A stretch of 64,000 bases of DNA, taken from Bacillota bacterium. GTDB lineage: Bacteria; Bacillota; Clostridia; Christensenellales; Christensenellaceae. The stretch covers positions 62,001 to 126,000 of the forward strand of contig JAEYKI010000006.1 in NCBI GenBank assembly GCA_023408315.1, in the 5' to 3' direction. Positions 45,614 through 53,368 of the stretch are shown piece after piece. Within the stretch, counting starts at the first letter, position 1; each line of letters starts with the position of its first letter. A program made the translations under genes and the position numbers. The notes under the pieces are model-generated. The model searched no databases. It saw nothing but the letters and a program-made list of their open reading frames with translations, and was not told the origin of the DNA.

Positions 45614-46789
45614 ATGAACAGTTTTATTGCAACCATTCCAGAAAGAATCGTTTTTGGAGCGGGCTCTCTCAACCATCTTTCCCAACATGCAGCAGGCCTG
45701 GGCAAAAAAGCCCTGATTGTAACGGGCAAAAGCATCCGGCCGGAAAAAACAGCATTACTTGACAGAATAAAATGCCAGCTTACAACAGCAGGAATAGACA
45801 GCGTTGTTTTTGCAGAAGTAGAGGAGAATCCAACCACAACAACCTGTGACCGCGGCAGCGTTTTTGCCAGGGAAAACGGCTGTGATGTTGTTATTGGCGT
45901 AGGCGGGGGCAGCGCAATGGATACGGCAAAAATAATCGCCATGCTCTGTGTAAACGAAGGCAAAAACGCGGACTATCTTCCCGGCGGCAAATATTCCGGA
46001 AAACCGGACAGTGAGCTTAAATGCCTGCCCATCATACTTATTACAACAACATCCGGTACCGGCAGCGAGACTACCCCTTTTGCCGTTGTAACCAATCCCC
46101 AAAACGGCCATAAGCCTGGCACAGGCCATAATTTCTGGTACGCAAACGTATCTATCGTAGATCCGGAGCTGATGCTTTCCATGCCTAAAAACGTTACCAT
46201 CCATACGGGCCTAGACGCATTTTTTCATGCTTACGAGGCATATGTTTCCAAGTCGGCCAATGAGTTTGCAGATATTTTTGCACGGCGCGCTATGGAGCTG
46301 GTTATACAAAATCTTAAGAAATGCGTTGATACGCCAAGCGACCTGGAAGCTAGAAGCGCGCTTGCGCTCGCCAATTCCCTGGCAGGAACTGCCATATCCA
46401 TCAGCGGCACCTATGCCATACATGGCCTTGGTCATTCGGTCAGCGGCCATTATAACACCGCCCATGGAACTGCATTATGCGCTATTGCCCCGGCCTGCAC
46501 AGCATTTGCCTGCACAGGAAACGTGCAAAAATTTGCGGAAGTTTCTTTGCTTTTGGGCGGCGATCCTGTAAAATCTGCCAAAGCCCTTGCTCAGGAATGT
46601 GCGTCACTCATTGCGGCGTTTTTGGATATGTTCGGTATGAAGATCAAGCTCTCTTCCCTGGGAGTTAAAAAGGATAAAATTGCCGTTCTTGCGCAAGACG
46701 CTTTTATTGCAATGGAAGGCGCAATGGAAAATACACCTGTACCCATCACAATAGACGATGCAAAAAGAATATTTGAGCAATCCCTATAA
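45614..46789 (+). CDS. Iron-dependent (group III) alcohol dehydrogenase
   Basis: 391 residues. NAD(P)-binding GVGGGSAMDTAKIIAML near residue 95, TTTSGTGSETTPFAVV, and the metal ligands in TGLDAFFHAYEAYVS, HGLGHSVSGHYNTAHG (three histidines and an aspartate). It oxidises an alcohol or reduces an aldehyde/ketone, as in 1,3-propanediol or lactaldehyde reductase types. ATG after AAGGAGAAAAC. Beside dhaKL and a sugar importer it could make or reduce a short-chain ketose. Followed by a strong terminator. Confidence 0.9.
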   Translation: MNSFIATIPERIVFGAGSLNHLSQHAAGLGKKALIVTGKSIRPEKTALLDRIKCQLTTAGIDSVVFAEVEENPTTTTCDRGSVFARENGCDVVIGVGGGSAMDTAKIIAMLCVNEGKNADYLPGGKYSGKPDSELKCLPIILITTTSGTGSETTPFAVVTNPQNGHKPGTGHNFWYANVSIVDPELMLSMPKNVTIHTGLDAFFHAYEAYVSKSANEFADIFARRAMELVIQNLKKCVDTPSDLEARSALALANSLAGTAISISGTYAIHGLGHSVSGHYNTAHGTALCAIAPACTAFACTGNVQKFAEVSLLLGGDPVKSAKALAQECASLIAAFLDMFGMKIKLSSLGVKKDKIAVLAQDAFIAMEGAMENTPVPITIDDAKRIFEQSL

Positions 46790-46851
46790 CTTTTAAGCAA
46801 AGGAATCTCTCTACCCGATAAGCTTTGCTCCTGAAGAAACGGATATACTCC

Positions 46852-46906
46852 ACCGCAATATAACTACAATTCATTTGCTGAGCTGTAGTTATATTGCGGT
46901 TTCTTT
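46852..46906 (+). terminator. Terminator of the alcohol dehydrogenase gene
   Basis: A perfect 17-bp stem (46852-46868 with 46884-46900) with a 15-base loop is followed by TTCTTT on the plus strand. It lies 60 bp beyond the dehydrogenase stop. Confidence 0.85.
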
Positions 46907-47079
46907 GGATTTGAGTGACCCCCAAAAAGGCTCTGCGACCGGATTGACACTCTATGCCCTGATTGTTTGAAGGTAATATCACAAATATGCTTTGAATTTT
47001 ACTTATAATTAAAACCAAATAGAAAGTTTCACATGTGCTTTGCAATCATACGCAATACTCTTGGGCGAAACGTTTAGCG

Positions 47080-47937
47080 TCATCTCCTTTGGCTATTGTC
47101 GCCCAGTATGCTCATCTGCACAGGCACGGGATACCACCGTATACCAGCCATTTGGGAATACGAATAATAAACTCCCTGGTTTTCAACGCAGAGCATATCC
47201 GCATTTTCCAAATACAGCGCAGCAGCCGCAACCACCCTGGCCCAATTGAACGGGTTTGGGGGATCCATTCTTTCAAAAGCAGTATGAGCGTAGGGTAAAA
47301 AAGGCTGAATGCTCACCCTTGAAACAGATAAGTCTTTCAGCGCCTCTATTCCCTTCAGCATATCTTCCCTCTGCTGTCCAAATCCATATATAAACCCACT
47401 CCAAAGCTTTATCCCCATCTCATGCGCCCATTTCAGCGTGTTGATGCGGTCCGTGAGGGAATCTCCACCTGGCCGAAACCGGCGGAACACATCTTCGTTA
47501 ATACTTTCAAGCCCGCACTGGTAACCGTCCATGCCCGCCTGTTTGAGCGAAATAAGCGACTCCCGGTCTATGGCTCCAAAAAGCCCGGCCACCTCAATAT
47601 CAAAACGGCTTTTAACGGCGCGCACATATTCAAAATAAATATTGGGAAGATTGTACCCCATCCATCCGGAAGGCATCACGAGCCTGCACGCTCCTTTTTG
47701 CACCTGCCCCTCGGCATTTCTGAGCACGTCGTCCAACGCAACCATATGTTCCAGCATTTGCTTTTGGGTCTTAAAACATTCCCATTTACAATGGAAACAC
47801 CGTGGCTGCGTCGTGCACCTGGAATTAATGATCACGCGGCCCCAGAACCTGGTTTCAAGCAGATTTGTCTTTTCTCTGGCCAAGCCAAACAGTTTCTCAT
47901 CTTCCAGTTCAAACAATTGCTGCAGAGTATATCGCAA
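47080..47937 (-). CDS. Biotin-synthase-like radical SAM protein with CX5CX2C motif
   Basis: 285 residues, TTG start after AAAGGAGG. The radical SAM 4Fe-4S motif is C41-X5-C47-X2-C50 (CTTQPRCFHC) rather than CX3CX2C, with a further cysteine at 54. BioB-like features follow: YQCGLESINEDVFRRF, WSGFIYGFGQ and the C-terminal NPFNWARVVAAAALYLENA. The CX5CX2C spacing is known from HmdB, which acts in FeGP-cofactor synthesis of [Fe]-hydrogenase, and from related biotin-synthase-like proteins. It is the last gene after a MolABC/FecBCD-type importer (gap 41 bp). Substrate unknown; a role in a metal-chelating small molecule is inference. Confidence 0.8.
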   Translation of the reverse strand: MRYTLQQLFELEDEKLFGLAREKTNLLETRFWGRVIINSRCTTQPRCFHCKWECFKTQKQMLEHMVALDDVLRNAEGQVQKGACRLVMPSGWMGYNLPNIYFEYVRAVKSRFDIEVAGLFGAIDRESLISLKQAGMDGYQCGLESINEDVFRRFRPGGDSLTDRINTLKWAHEMGIKLWSGFIYGFGQQREDMLKGIEALKDLSVSRVSIQPFLPYAHTAFERMDPPNPFNWARVVAAAALYLENADMLCVENQGVYYSYSQMAGIRWYPVPVQMSILGDNSQRR

Positions 47938-47978
47938 AATTCATGCCTCCTTTACCTAATAAACGGAATAGCCCAGCA

Positions 47979-48779
47979 TTATACCGGCTGCTTCCAAAAG
48001 CTGTCCACCAGGCACGCCATACGCCCCACTTCTTCCACAAATACCAGATGAAGCTGGGTGTTGTAAATCTTTTTTAATGTGCCCTCCGTAAGAATATCCA
48101 AAGGCGCCCCCACCGCCAAGTGTCCTTCACGGTCCAGTATCCCAACTTTTCCTTCCATCAGCATGGCATGATCGGGCATGTGCGTCGTCATAATGATCGT
48201 CATTCCTGCGGCAGACAATTCGGATATAAGACGGAGTATTTTAAACTGGTTTCCATAGTCCAGATGGTTGGTGGGCTCGTCCATCAGCACGATCTCAGAC
48301 TCCTGTACCAACACACGCGCAATCTGCGCCTGCTGCCTCTCGCCCCCGCTGATTTCTGAAAATGCCTTGTTCGCAAGGTGCCCTATCTCCAGCTTTTCCA
48401 AAACAGCATCCACCTTTTCATATTCAGCCCTGCCGGGAACGGCAAGCGTATGCATATGCGGCGCGCGGCCCATTACAAGATAATCCCGCACCGAATAGGA
48501 GAAATCCGGGCCGGACATTTGGGGTACGTATCCAAGCAAAAGCGAAAGCCCGGTAATAGTAATATCCGCCAGATTCCTCCCTTTAAACAGTATCTCTCCC
48601 TTGTCCGGAGCCAGCAGGCCGCACAGGCAATTGAATAAAGTGGATTTTCCCGCGCCGTTTGCTCCCAGTATAGAGAGCACATCCCCTTTGTGCAAAGTAA
48701 AGCCGACATCAGAGAGTATCTCGCGGCCGGGCTTGTACGAAAATGTGAGCCCTCGCACCTCCACCATTGTTTCCTTCAT
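47979..48779 (-). CDS. FecE/MolC-type ABC importer ATPase
   Basis: 266 residues from the ATG at 48779, overlapping the permease stop by four bases (an ATG at 48767 is also possible). Walker A GANGAGKST near residue 37, signature ISGGERQQAQIARVL, Walker B IVLMDEPTNHLD, H-loop MTTHMPDHAM. Typical of iron-siderophore/cobalamin/molybdate class II importers. It energises the FecCD-like permease. Confidence 0.92.
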   Translation of the reverse strand: MKETMVEVRGLTFSYKPGREILSDVGFTLHKGDVLSILGANGAGKSTLFNCLCGLLAPDKGEILFKGRNLADITITGLSLLLGYVPQMSGPDFSYSVRDYLVMGRAPHMHTLAVPGRAEYEKVDAVLEKLEIGHLANKAFSEISGGERQQAQIARVLVQESEIVLMDEPTNHLDYGNQFKILRLISELSAAGMTIIMTTHMPDHAMLMEGKVGILDREGHLAVGAPLDILTEGTLKKIYNTQLHLVFVEEVGRMACLVDSFWKQPV

Positions 48780-49822
48780 TCGTTTATCCTCGTTCTTTGC
48801 CGGGCCAGCAGCCACAGGAACAAAGGCGCTCCCATTAACCCTGTAATAATGCTCAGGGGGATCTCGCTGCCCGTTAAATTTCTGGCGACCGTATCAACAA
48901 TCACCATAAACACCGCTCCCAGCGCAGCCGAAGCGGGCAGGAGGTACCGGTTGTCCTGGCCTACAAGCAGCCGCCCCAAATGCGGTATAATCAAACCAAC
49001 CCATCCAATGGTCCCGCACAAACATACGGCGCAGGCGGTCAGCACGGTGGAGCAAAGGATGGCGAGGCCCCGCACTTTTCTCACATCCACGCCCAGTAAT
49101 TTCGCCTCGTTTTCTCCCAGAGAGAGCAAATTGATTTTCCAGCGCATCAGCAGCAGTATCACCATAGCCGTTAGCATCCCCGGCAGAACCAGAAAAATAT
49201 CGTTTGGCTTAACGGAAGACAAGCTGCCCATAGTCCAATACACAATGGATGCAAGCTGGGACTCCGGGTCTGCCACATATTTGATGATGCCCTGTATGGA
49301 ACCCATAAATCCGGCCACTATGATGCCTGCCAGCACCAGCATAAAATTGGAATGCCTTTTAAACAGCTTAGGGATCAGGGTGGTCAAAACAACTGTAAAC
49401 AACCCCATTGCCAATGCCGCCAGCTGTGTTTCCATGGAACCCCTGTTTAAAAGGATCATGACGGACGCGCCTACGCAGGCGCCGCTGGAGACTCCCAGTA
49501 TGTCGGGAGAAACCAGCGGGTTTTTAAATAACCCCTGATACGTAGCGCCTGAGAGAGAAAGCGCGCATCCCACCAGCACCGCGCCAAACAGCCGCGGCAG
49601 CCGGACATCCATGATAACGCTCTGCATTTGATCCGTCCAGGTCACGTCCGGCAGCGCCAAGTGGAAAACACTTTTAAGCAGTATCCCAGCGGCAGAAATA
49701 ACCGGCACCTCAAACCTGCCCAAGCCCAGACAAATAAAGAACGCCGCCGCCACTGCCACAGAGATTAGAAGAATAACCGTATGCGCCGCATTAAAAGATA
49801 TCCGCGCTTTTAAAGAAACCAC
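48776..49822 (-). CDS. FecCD/MolB-type ABC importer permease
   Basis: About 348 residues with eight to ten membrane helices. MDVRLPRLFGAVLVGCALSLSGATYQG, LGVSSGACVGASVMILL and the ATPase-coupling GTIGWVGLIIPHLGRLL are hallmark motifs. The start is uncertain: the GTG at 49822 overlaps an AGGAGG. Class II importers of this type carry Fe-siderophores, cobalamin or molybdate/tungstate (MolBC). The ModE-like box upstream of the operon favours an oxyanion. Confidence 0.9.
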   Translation of the reverse strand: MVSLKARISFNAAHTVILLISVAVAAAFFICLGLGRFEVPVISAAGILLKSVFHLALPDVTWTDQMQSVIMDVRLPRLFGAVLVGCALSLSGATYQGLFKNPLVSPDILGVSSGACVGASVMILLNRGSMETQLAALAMGLFTVVLTTLIPKLFKRHSNFMLVLAGIIVAGFMGSIQGIIKYVADPESQLASIVYWTMGSLSSVKPNDIFLVLPGMLTAMVILLLMRWKINLLSLGENEAKLLGVDVRKVRGLAILCSTVLTACAVCLCGTIGWVGLIIPHLGRLLVGQDNRYLLPASAALGAVFMVIVDTVARNLTGSEIPLSIITGLMGAPLFLWLLARQRTRINE

Positions 49823-49844
49823 CTCCTAATGAAAGCAAACGCCG

Positions 49845-50993
49845 TCAGGCAGGGGGCAGCCGGTCAATGATCCTCTGCGCGTTTTCCGCACTCAGATCGT
49901 AATTGTAGAAGGTAGAATAATACTGTTGAATCTCTGAAACCATGTCCAAATCCTCAAACAATTCAGGATGCAGTGTTTTTGCAAGAAATAAAAGGTTCAG
50001 GACACGCTCAGAACTGTTGTCCCACATAAACACGCCGTTTGGAACAAGGTAAATCTGCCCGTTTTTCACAGCGTTTATGCTGTCCCATTGGCTGTTCTTG
50101 GTGATCAGGTCGGTAGAATCCACCCTGCCAAGGAAGATAACATCCGGATTCCATTTAATTACCTGCTCCATGGTCACGGTGCCGTAATTATTCTTTCCTT
50201 CCGCATCTTTGGTCACAAAATCGCCGCCCGCAATTTCAACCAAACCGTGCGGAGTGGAGTCGTTCAAAAACGCCTCAAGGCCGTCGCTCGCGGAGCTTCG
50301 GATGTAATACACTTTTTTTATCTGGTCTTTAGTAAGTTTTGAAGTTCTTGATAATACATACTTCACTTTTTCATCAAAATACTGTACCCACTTTTCCGCC
50401 TTTGCCTGTGCGTCAGACCCCAACGCGTCGCCGTACAGTTGAATATCTTTTTTGGAGATCTCCACAAACTCGTCTATGGAAGACCATTTTGCTTCAAACG
50501 AATTCATGGAAAGCGCTGGAATTCCCAGATCGCTCATTTTTTTAATTTGTTCAGGCGTCTGCCAGAAGAACACCAGGTCTACGCCCAGGGAGGCGAGCTC
50601 TTCCACATTGGGTTCCTGGGGATTCTCCACTGTCTTAAGATTCTTGGCCGCCGGATACACTTCCTGGGCCCATTTGCCCAGTTTCATGGAGACTGCAACG
50701 CGGTCTGCCTGGCCCAACACCAAAGTCTTCTCAAACGAAGGCCCAACAAGCGCCGCTATTTTGTTGGCATGCGCGGGAATGGTAACAACATTGCCGGAAA
50801 AATCAGTAAACTGTACGGTTTGTGCATCAGACTCCTTGGTCTCCTCTGATGCCGTTTGCGATACTGAGGGTGATGCCTGCTCTGATGACGCCGCTTGCGA
50901 GGACGACTCGGCCGGTTTGGCCGGAGACGCGCAGGCAGTCAGAAGCAGCGCCAATACCAATATAAAAGCCAGTAGGATGTTTAATTTTTTCAC
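49845..50993 (-). CDS. TroA/FecB-type substrate-binding lipoprotein (possible molybdate/tungstate)
   Basis: 382 residues. Lipoprotein signal with Cys about residue 21 (LLLTAC) and a serine/glutamate-rich linker, then a two-lobed TroA-superfamily domain (NKIAALVGPSFEKTLVLG, LASLGVDLVFFWQTPEQI, WNPDVIFLGR, NGVFMWDNSSERVLNLLFLAK). The last motif resembles MolA-like and iron-complex binding proteins. First gene of the importer operon, preceded at 51195-51218 by a ModE-type inverted repeat. Ligand assignment to molybdate or tungstate is inference from that box, ModD and the alternative nitrogenase next door; heme, cobalamin or siderophore remain possible. Confidence 0.85.
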   Translation of the reverse strand: MKKLNILLAFILVLALLLTACASPAKPAESSSQAASSEQASPSVSQTASEETKESDAQTVQFTDFSGNVVTIPAHANKIAALVGPSFEKTLVLGQADRVAVSMKLGKWAQEVYPAAKNLKTVENPQEPNVEELASLGVDLVFFWQTPEQIKKMSDLGIPALSMNSFEAKWSSIDEFVEISKKDIQLYGDALGSDAQAKAEKWVQYFDEKVKYVLSRTSKLTKDQIKKVYYIRSSASDGLEAFLNDSTPHGLVEIAGGDFVTKDAEGKNNYGTVTMEQVIKWNPDVIFLGRVDSTDLITKNSQWDSINAVKNGQIYLVPNGVFMWDNSSERVLNLLFLAKTLHPELFEDLDMVSEIQQYYSTFYNYDLSAENAQRIIDRLPPA

Positions 50994-51194
50994 AGATTGT
51001 ACTCCTTATCATATATTAAAATTTGTGTTGTGCGCCCCTTTTTTATATTCCTCCTTCTCCAGAAGCGTACTGTTGGCAATAATAAAAACGCAATGATCAA
51101 AACATGCTCTTTCATCATCTTCTTTGATTTTTAGTTTTTAAACTTTTACGGTTACTAACTCAATACACCAAATATGCTATTAATCGCATTTTCT

Positions 51195-51218
51195 CGTTAT
51201 ATTTTTTAAAGTATAACG
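51195..51218. promoter_or_regulatory. ModE-box-like inverted repeat upstream of the MolABC-like operon
   Basis: CGTTATAT, eight bases, then GTATAACG: 24 bp with the same arm sequence and spacing as the E. coli modA operator bound by ModE-molybdate (as recalled). It lies about 200 bp upstream of the binding-protein start. Confidence 0.6.
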
Positions 51219-51320
51219 CTTTATAGAGACTCCGTCAATCATTTGTTTTGAAATTTTTACAATTAATTATTTGATTTTCTATCCGATATTCAATTCAAGT
51301 ATTTGTTAAAATTTATTGGG

Positions 51321-51352
51321 AAAGGCCCTGAAAAACATTTTTCAGGGCCTTT
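51321..51352 (-). terminator. Strong stem-loop closing the riboswitch transcription unit
   Basis: A 15-bp perfect stem (51321-51335 with 51338-51352, AAAGGCCCTGAAAAA and complement) with a two-base loop. On the minus strand it ends in CCTTTCCC with A/T-rich sequence after. It follows a 23-codon remnant frame (about 51382-51455). Confidence 0.75.
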
Positions 51353-51381
51353 CTGATTTAAGGAGAGAATAGCAGCCTTAG

Positions 51382-51455
51382 ATTCCAGCTAATCCAAGAA
51401 TGCCGTTATCCATTCCTATGGATACAAATTGATCTGCGTCCGTATTCTTAATTTA
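51382..51455 (-). pseudogene. Possible remnant of the riboswitch-controlled gene
   Basis: A short open frame without start codon, reading KNTDADQFVSIGMDNGILG and ending LAGI-stop, lies between the riboswitch terminator and the next terminator. It looks like the C-terminal tail of a lost protein but cannot be assigned to a family. A chance frame is equally possible. Confidence 0.25.
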
Positions 51456-51491
51456 CTCATTAAAAAACCCAGGCCGCAAAAGGCAATTCAC

Positions 51492-51535
51492 AAAAAACCC
51501 TGCTAATTGAATGCTTACGCACCTATAAGCAGCAG
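51492..51535 (-). terminator. Expression-platform terminator of the purine riboswitch
   Basis: CTGCT (51500-51504) can pair with AGCAG (51531-51535) around an inner hairpin GCTTA/TAAGC (51513-51517 with 51526-51530). TTTTTT follows on the minus strand (51492-51497). The upper stem competes with sequence next to P1 (GGCAGT...ACTGCT), a usual arrangement for a ligand-controlled OFF switch. Confidence 0.55.
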
Positions 51536-51549
51536 TTTCTGTATACTGC

Positions 51550-51622
51550 CTCTTGTAGCCTGGGGCAATTTACGGTCGCCTGGTCGAAACGCTCAAACCA
51601 TATCAATGAGCTTATACAAGAG
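51550..51622 (-). ncRNA. Purine-class riboswitch aptamer (U51G-type variant)
   Basis: On the minus strand P1 is CUCUUGUA/UACAAGAG (51615-51622 with 51550-51557), L2 is GAUAUGG and L3 is CCGUAAA, both matching the conserved kissing loops. P2 is GCUCA/UGAGC and P3 is GGCGA/UUGCC, with J2/3 reading GUUUCGACC. The base before the 3' strand of P1 is C, the guanine-type specificity base. J2/3 normally reads GUUUCUACC; here the position equal to U51, which contacts the ligand, is G, so the ligand may differ from guanine or the switch may be decayed. Confidence 0.85.
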
Positions 51623-51681
51623 CAAACGCATACCCGGAATCTATCTTCGAATACGCATCTTAATATTTTATTTACGAATAT

Positions 51682-51710
51682 ATACTATCAAGCTTTTTTT
51701 CTTTTGTCAA
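51682..51710 (-). promoter_or_regulatory. Promoter of the riboswitch RNA
   Basis: Minus strand TTGACA (51705-51710), 17-bp spacer, TAGTAT (51682-51687). It starts right after the modD stop codon and about 60 bp before the aptamer. Confidence 0.65.
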
Positions 51711-51721
51711 GGCTACGGAAG

Positions 51722-52570
51722 CTAAACTGATTTACTCATCTTAACCCCCATATCCACCGGCTTTGCAGAAAACATGCTTGTAGTCACAATCCCGTCTATC
51801 CCGGTCTTGGCAAAGCCGCATGCGTTCTGCGCATGAATACCCCCGGCAGCCAGGATCACAGCAGACGGCTTCATTTCCCTTAAAAGTTTGACCGCATCCG
51901 CAAGCTCCAAAACATTCAGTTTGTCAAATTGAATGCCATCCGCTCCTGCCTGGCAGAAAGCCGCTCCCTCTTCCGGTGTTTCCGCTTCCACAATCACCTT
52001 TTTTTCGCAAAGTTTCTTCCGGATGGATGGCAAAGCGCCAATCAGCCCCTGAACGCCACCCAAAAACTCCATATGCTGGCGGAATATAAGAACCGTTTCA
52101 GACAATCCAAGCCTGTGCGGAACAGCGCCCCCAACCATAACGGCCTTTGTAACCAGGGGCTTGGTGCCCGGAAAACTCTTTCTGGTCGTTAATATGGAGA
52201 TGTCGGGATTCACCTGCCTGACCTCATCCAGCAAAGCGCGGGTCGCTGTCGCAATGCCGGAACAATGGTCCAGAATATTCTGGCAGACCTTCCAGGCCAT
52301 ATGCAGATCACGCACAAAGCCTTCCGCGCAAAGGAACACCTCGCCCGGCGCTAATACCGTGCCCGAGGGCATAGATTCCTTTACCTCTATCCCAAGCTTT
52401 TGCATGATGCGCGCGGCTTCCTCACTGCCACACAGCACAATTTTCTCTCTTGTAAAGTACTCCATGCACCCTCTCTGCTCCCCAATTCCAAGCGCCCAGG
52501 TAGTCAGGTCTATGTAAGGCACATCCTCCTGCAACAGGTTTTCAAGCATCCGGTCGGAAACGTATGGCAA
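51722..52570 (-). CDS. modD: ModD-type quinolinate phosphoribosyltransferase homologue
   Basis: 282 residues, TTG start after AAAGGGGGCGG. The QPRTase-like fold shows EDVPYIDLTTWALGI at the start, DHCSGIATATRALLDEV, TTRKSFPGTKPL and the C-terminal ILAAGGIHAQNA. ModD is found with molybdate transporters in many bacteria and its reaction is not established; it lacks the quinolinate-site residues of NadC. It lies between the nitrogenase operon (166 bp from anfO) and the riboswitch, with the MolABC-like importer beyond. Supports a molybdenum link for the region. Confidence 0.85.
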   Translation of the reverse strand: MPYVSDRMLENLLQEDVPYIDLTTWALGIGEQRGCMEYFTREKIVLCGSEEAARIMQKLGIEVKESMPSGTVLAPGEVFLCAEGFVRDLHMAWKVCQNILDHCSGIATATRALLDEVRQVNPDISILTTRKSFPGTKPLVTKAVMVGGAVPHRLGLSETVLIFRQHMEFLGGVQGLIGALPSIRKKLCEKKVIVEAETPEEGAAFCQAGADGIQFDKLNVLELADAVKLLREMKPSAVILAAGGIHAQNACGFAKTGIDGIVTTSMFSAKPVDMGVKMSKSV

Positions 52571-52736
52571 AACTTGCCGCCCCCTTTATATAAAATTGCT
52601 TGTTCTCATCATATCATATTTCGTTGCACTTCTTATAAAGGCAAAAAATTTTTTTATTGGCTAAAAACTTCTTCCTTGCATATTAATAACGTTAAATTTC
52701 AAATCATTGCGGCCCAAAGACTATTTCAAAAAGATA

Positions 52737-53342
52737 TTATTGTTTTGGATACAGCCATACCTTAAGTTTATCCTGATATTCTTCCGTTCTATACTCCAGC
52801 TCCAGAATGGGCAATTCCTCCTCAAGCCATTTTGGTACATGCCCGCATAAAACTTCCAGTTGGCTGAATTTTCTTTCCTTTAAAAAAGGCAAAAGAGTCT
52901 CCCGCGAATTAAGCGCAGTCTTATGCGCCATTACTTCCGTGAGGTCGATAGAGTATTTTCCAGGTTCGTTTTCAACCGGCCCGGCTGCAACATCCGTGGT
53001 CTTCGCCGCCACGCTGTTCTGCCGCGCGCAAACGTCTATATAGTCTAAAATTTCGTACGGGCTGCCGTCTGCCTCCCACATGTCCAGCCCGAGCGCTTCA
53101 AACGTAATGCGGTAAAACCCGATGAATTGCTCCGCAACAAGCACCCGGCATCCGTCCATCCATTCGGCAATTTGCTTTAAATACTCCCGCAGCTGGCCCA
53201 TTGTTCCAAAGCTGGCCGAAGTATTGATCCATTGCCTAACAATAGTCCACTGATTGTTCCTTTTTTCAAATACACAAATAACGGCGCCGTTATAAAAGCG
53301 CGTCACCCGGCCTTCGGCGTCCATAAGCACAGCAATCGCCAT
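52737..53342 (-). CDS. anfO: Iron-only nitrogenase accessory protein AnfO
   Basis: 201 residues from the ATG at 53342 (AAGGAG six bases upstream); the longer frame covers the previous gene's end. It opens MAIAVLMDAEGRVTRFYNGA and contains CRVLVAEQFIGFYRITFEALGLDMWE and ILDYIDVCA, the signature stretches of the AnfO family (PF09582). AnfO is restricted to organisms with Fe-only nitrogenase and is needed for its activity in diazotrophic proteobacteria; how it works is not clear. It is the last clear member of the anf operon here. Confidence 0.85.
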   Translation of the reverse strand: MAIAVLMDAEGRVTRFYNGAVICVFEKRNNQWTIVRQWINTSASFGTMGQLREYLKQIAEWMDGCRVLVAEQFIGFYRITFEALGLDMWEADGSPYEILDYIDVCARQNSVAAKTTDVAAGPVENEPGKYSIDLTEVMAHKTALNSRETLLPFLKERKFSQLEVLCGHVPKWLEEELPILELEYRTEEYQDKLKVWLYPKQ

Positions 53343-53368
53343 TCGTTTCTCCTTACCTGTATCCGGCA

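Noticed and set aside
52682..52705. ModE-like half-site upstream of modD
   Set aside because: A single CGTTAT near 52690 has no partner arm at the required spacing.
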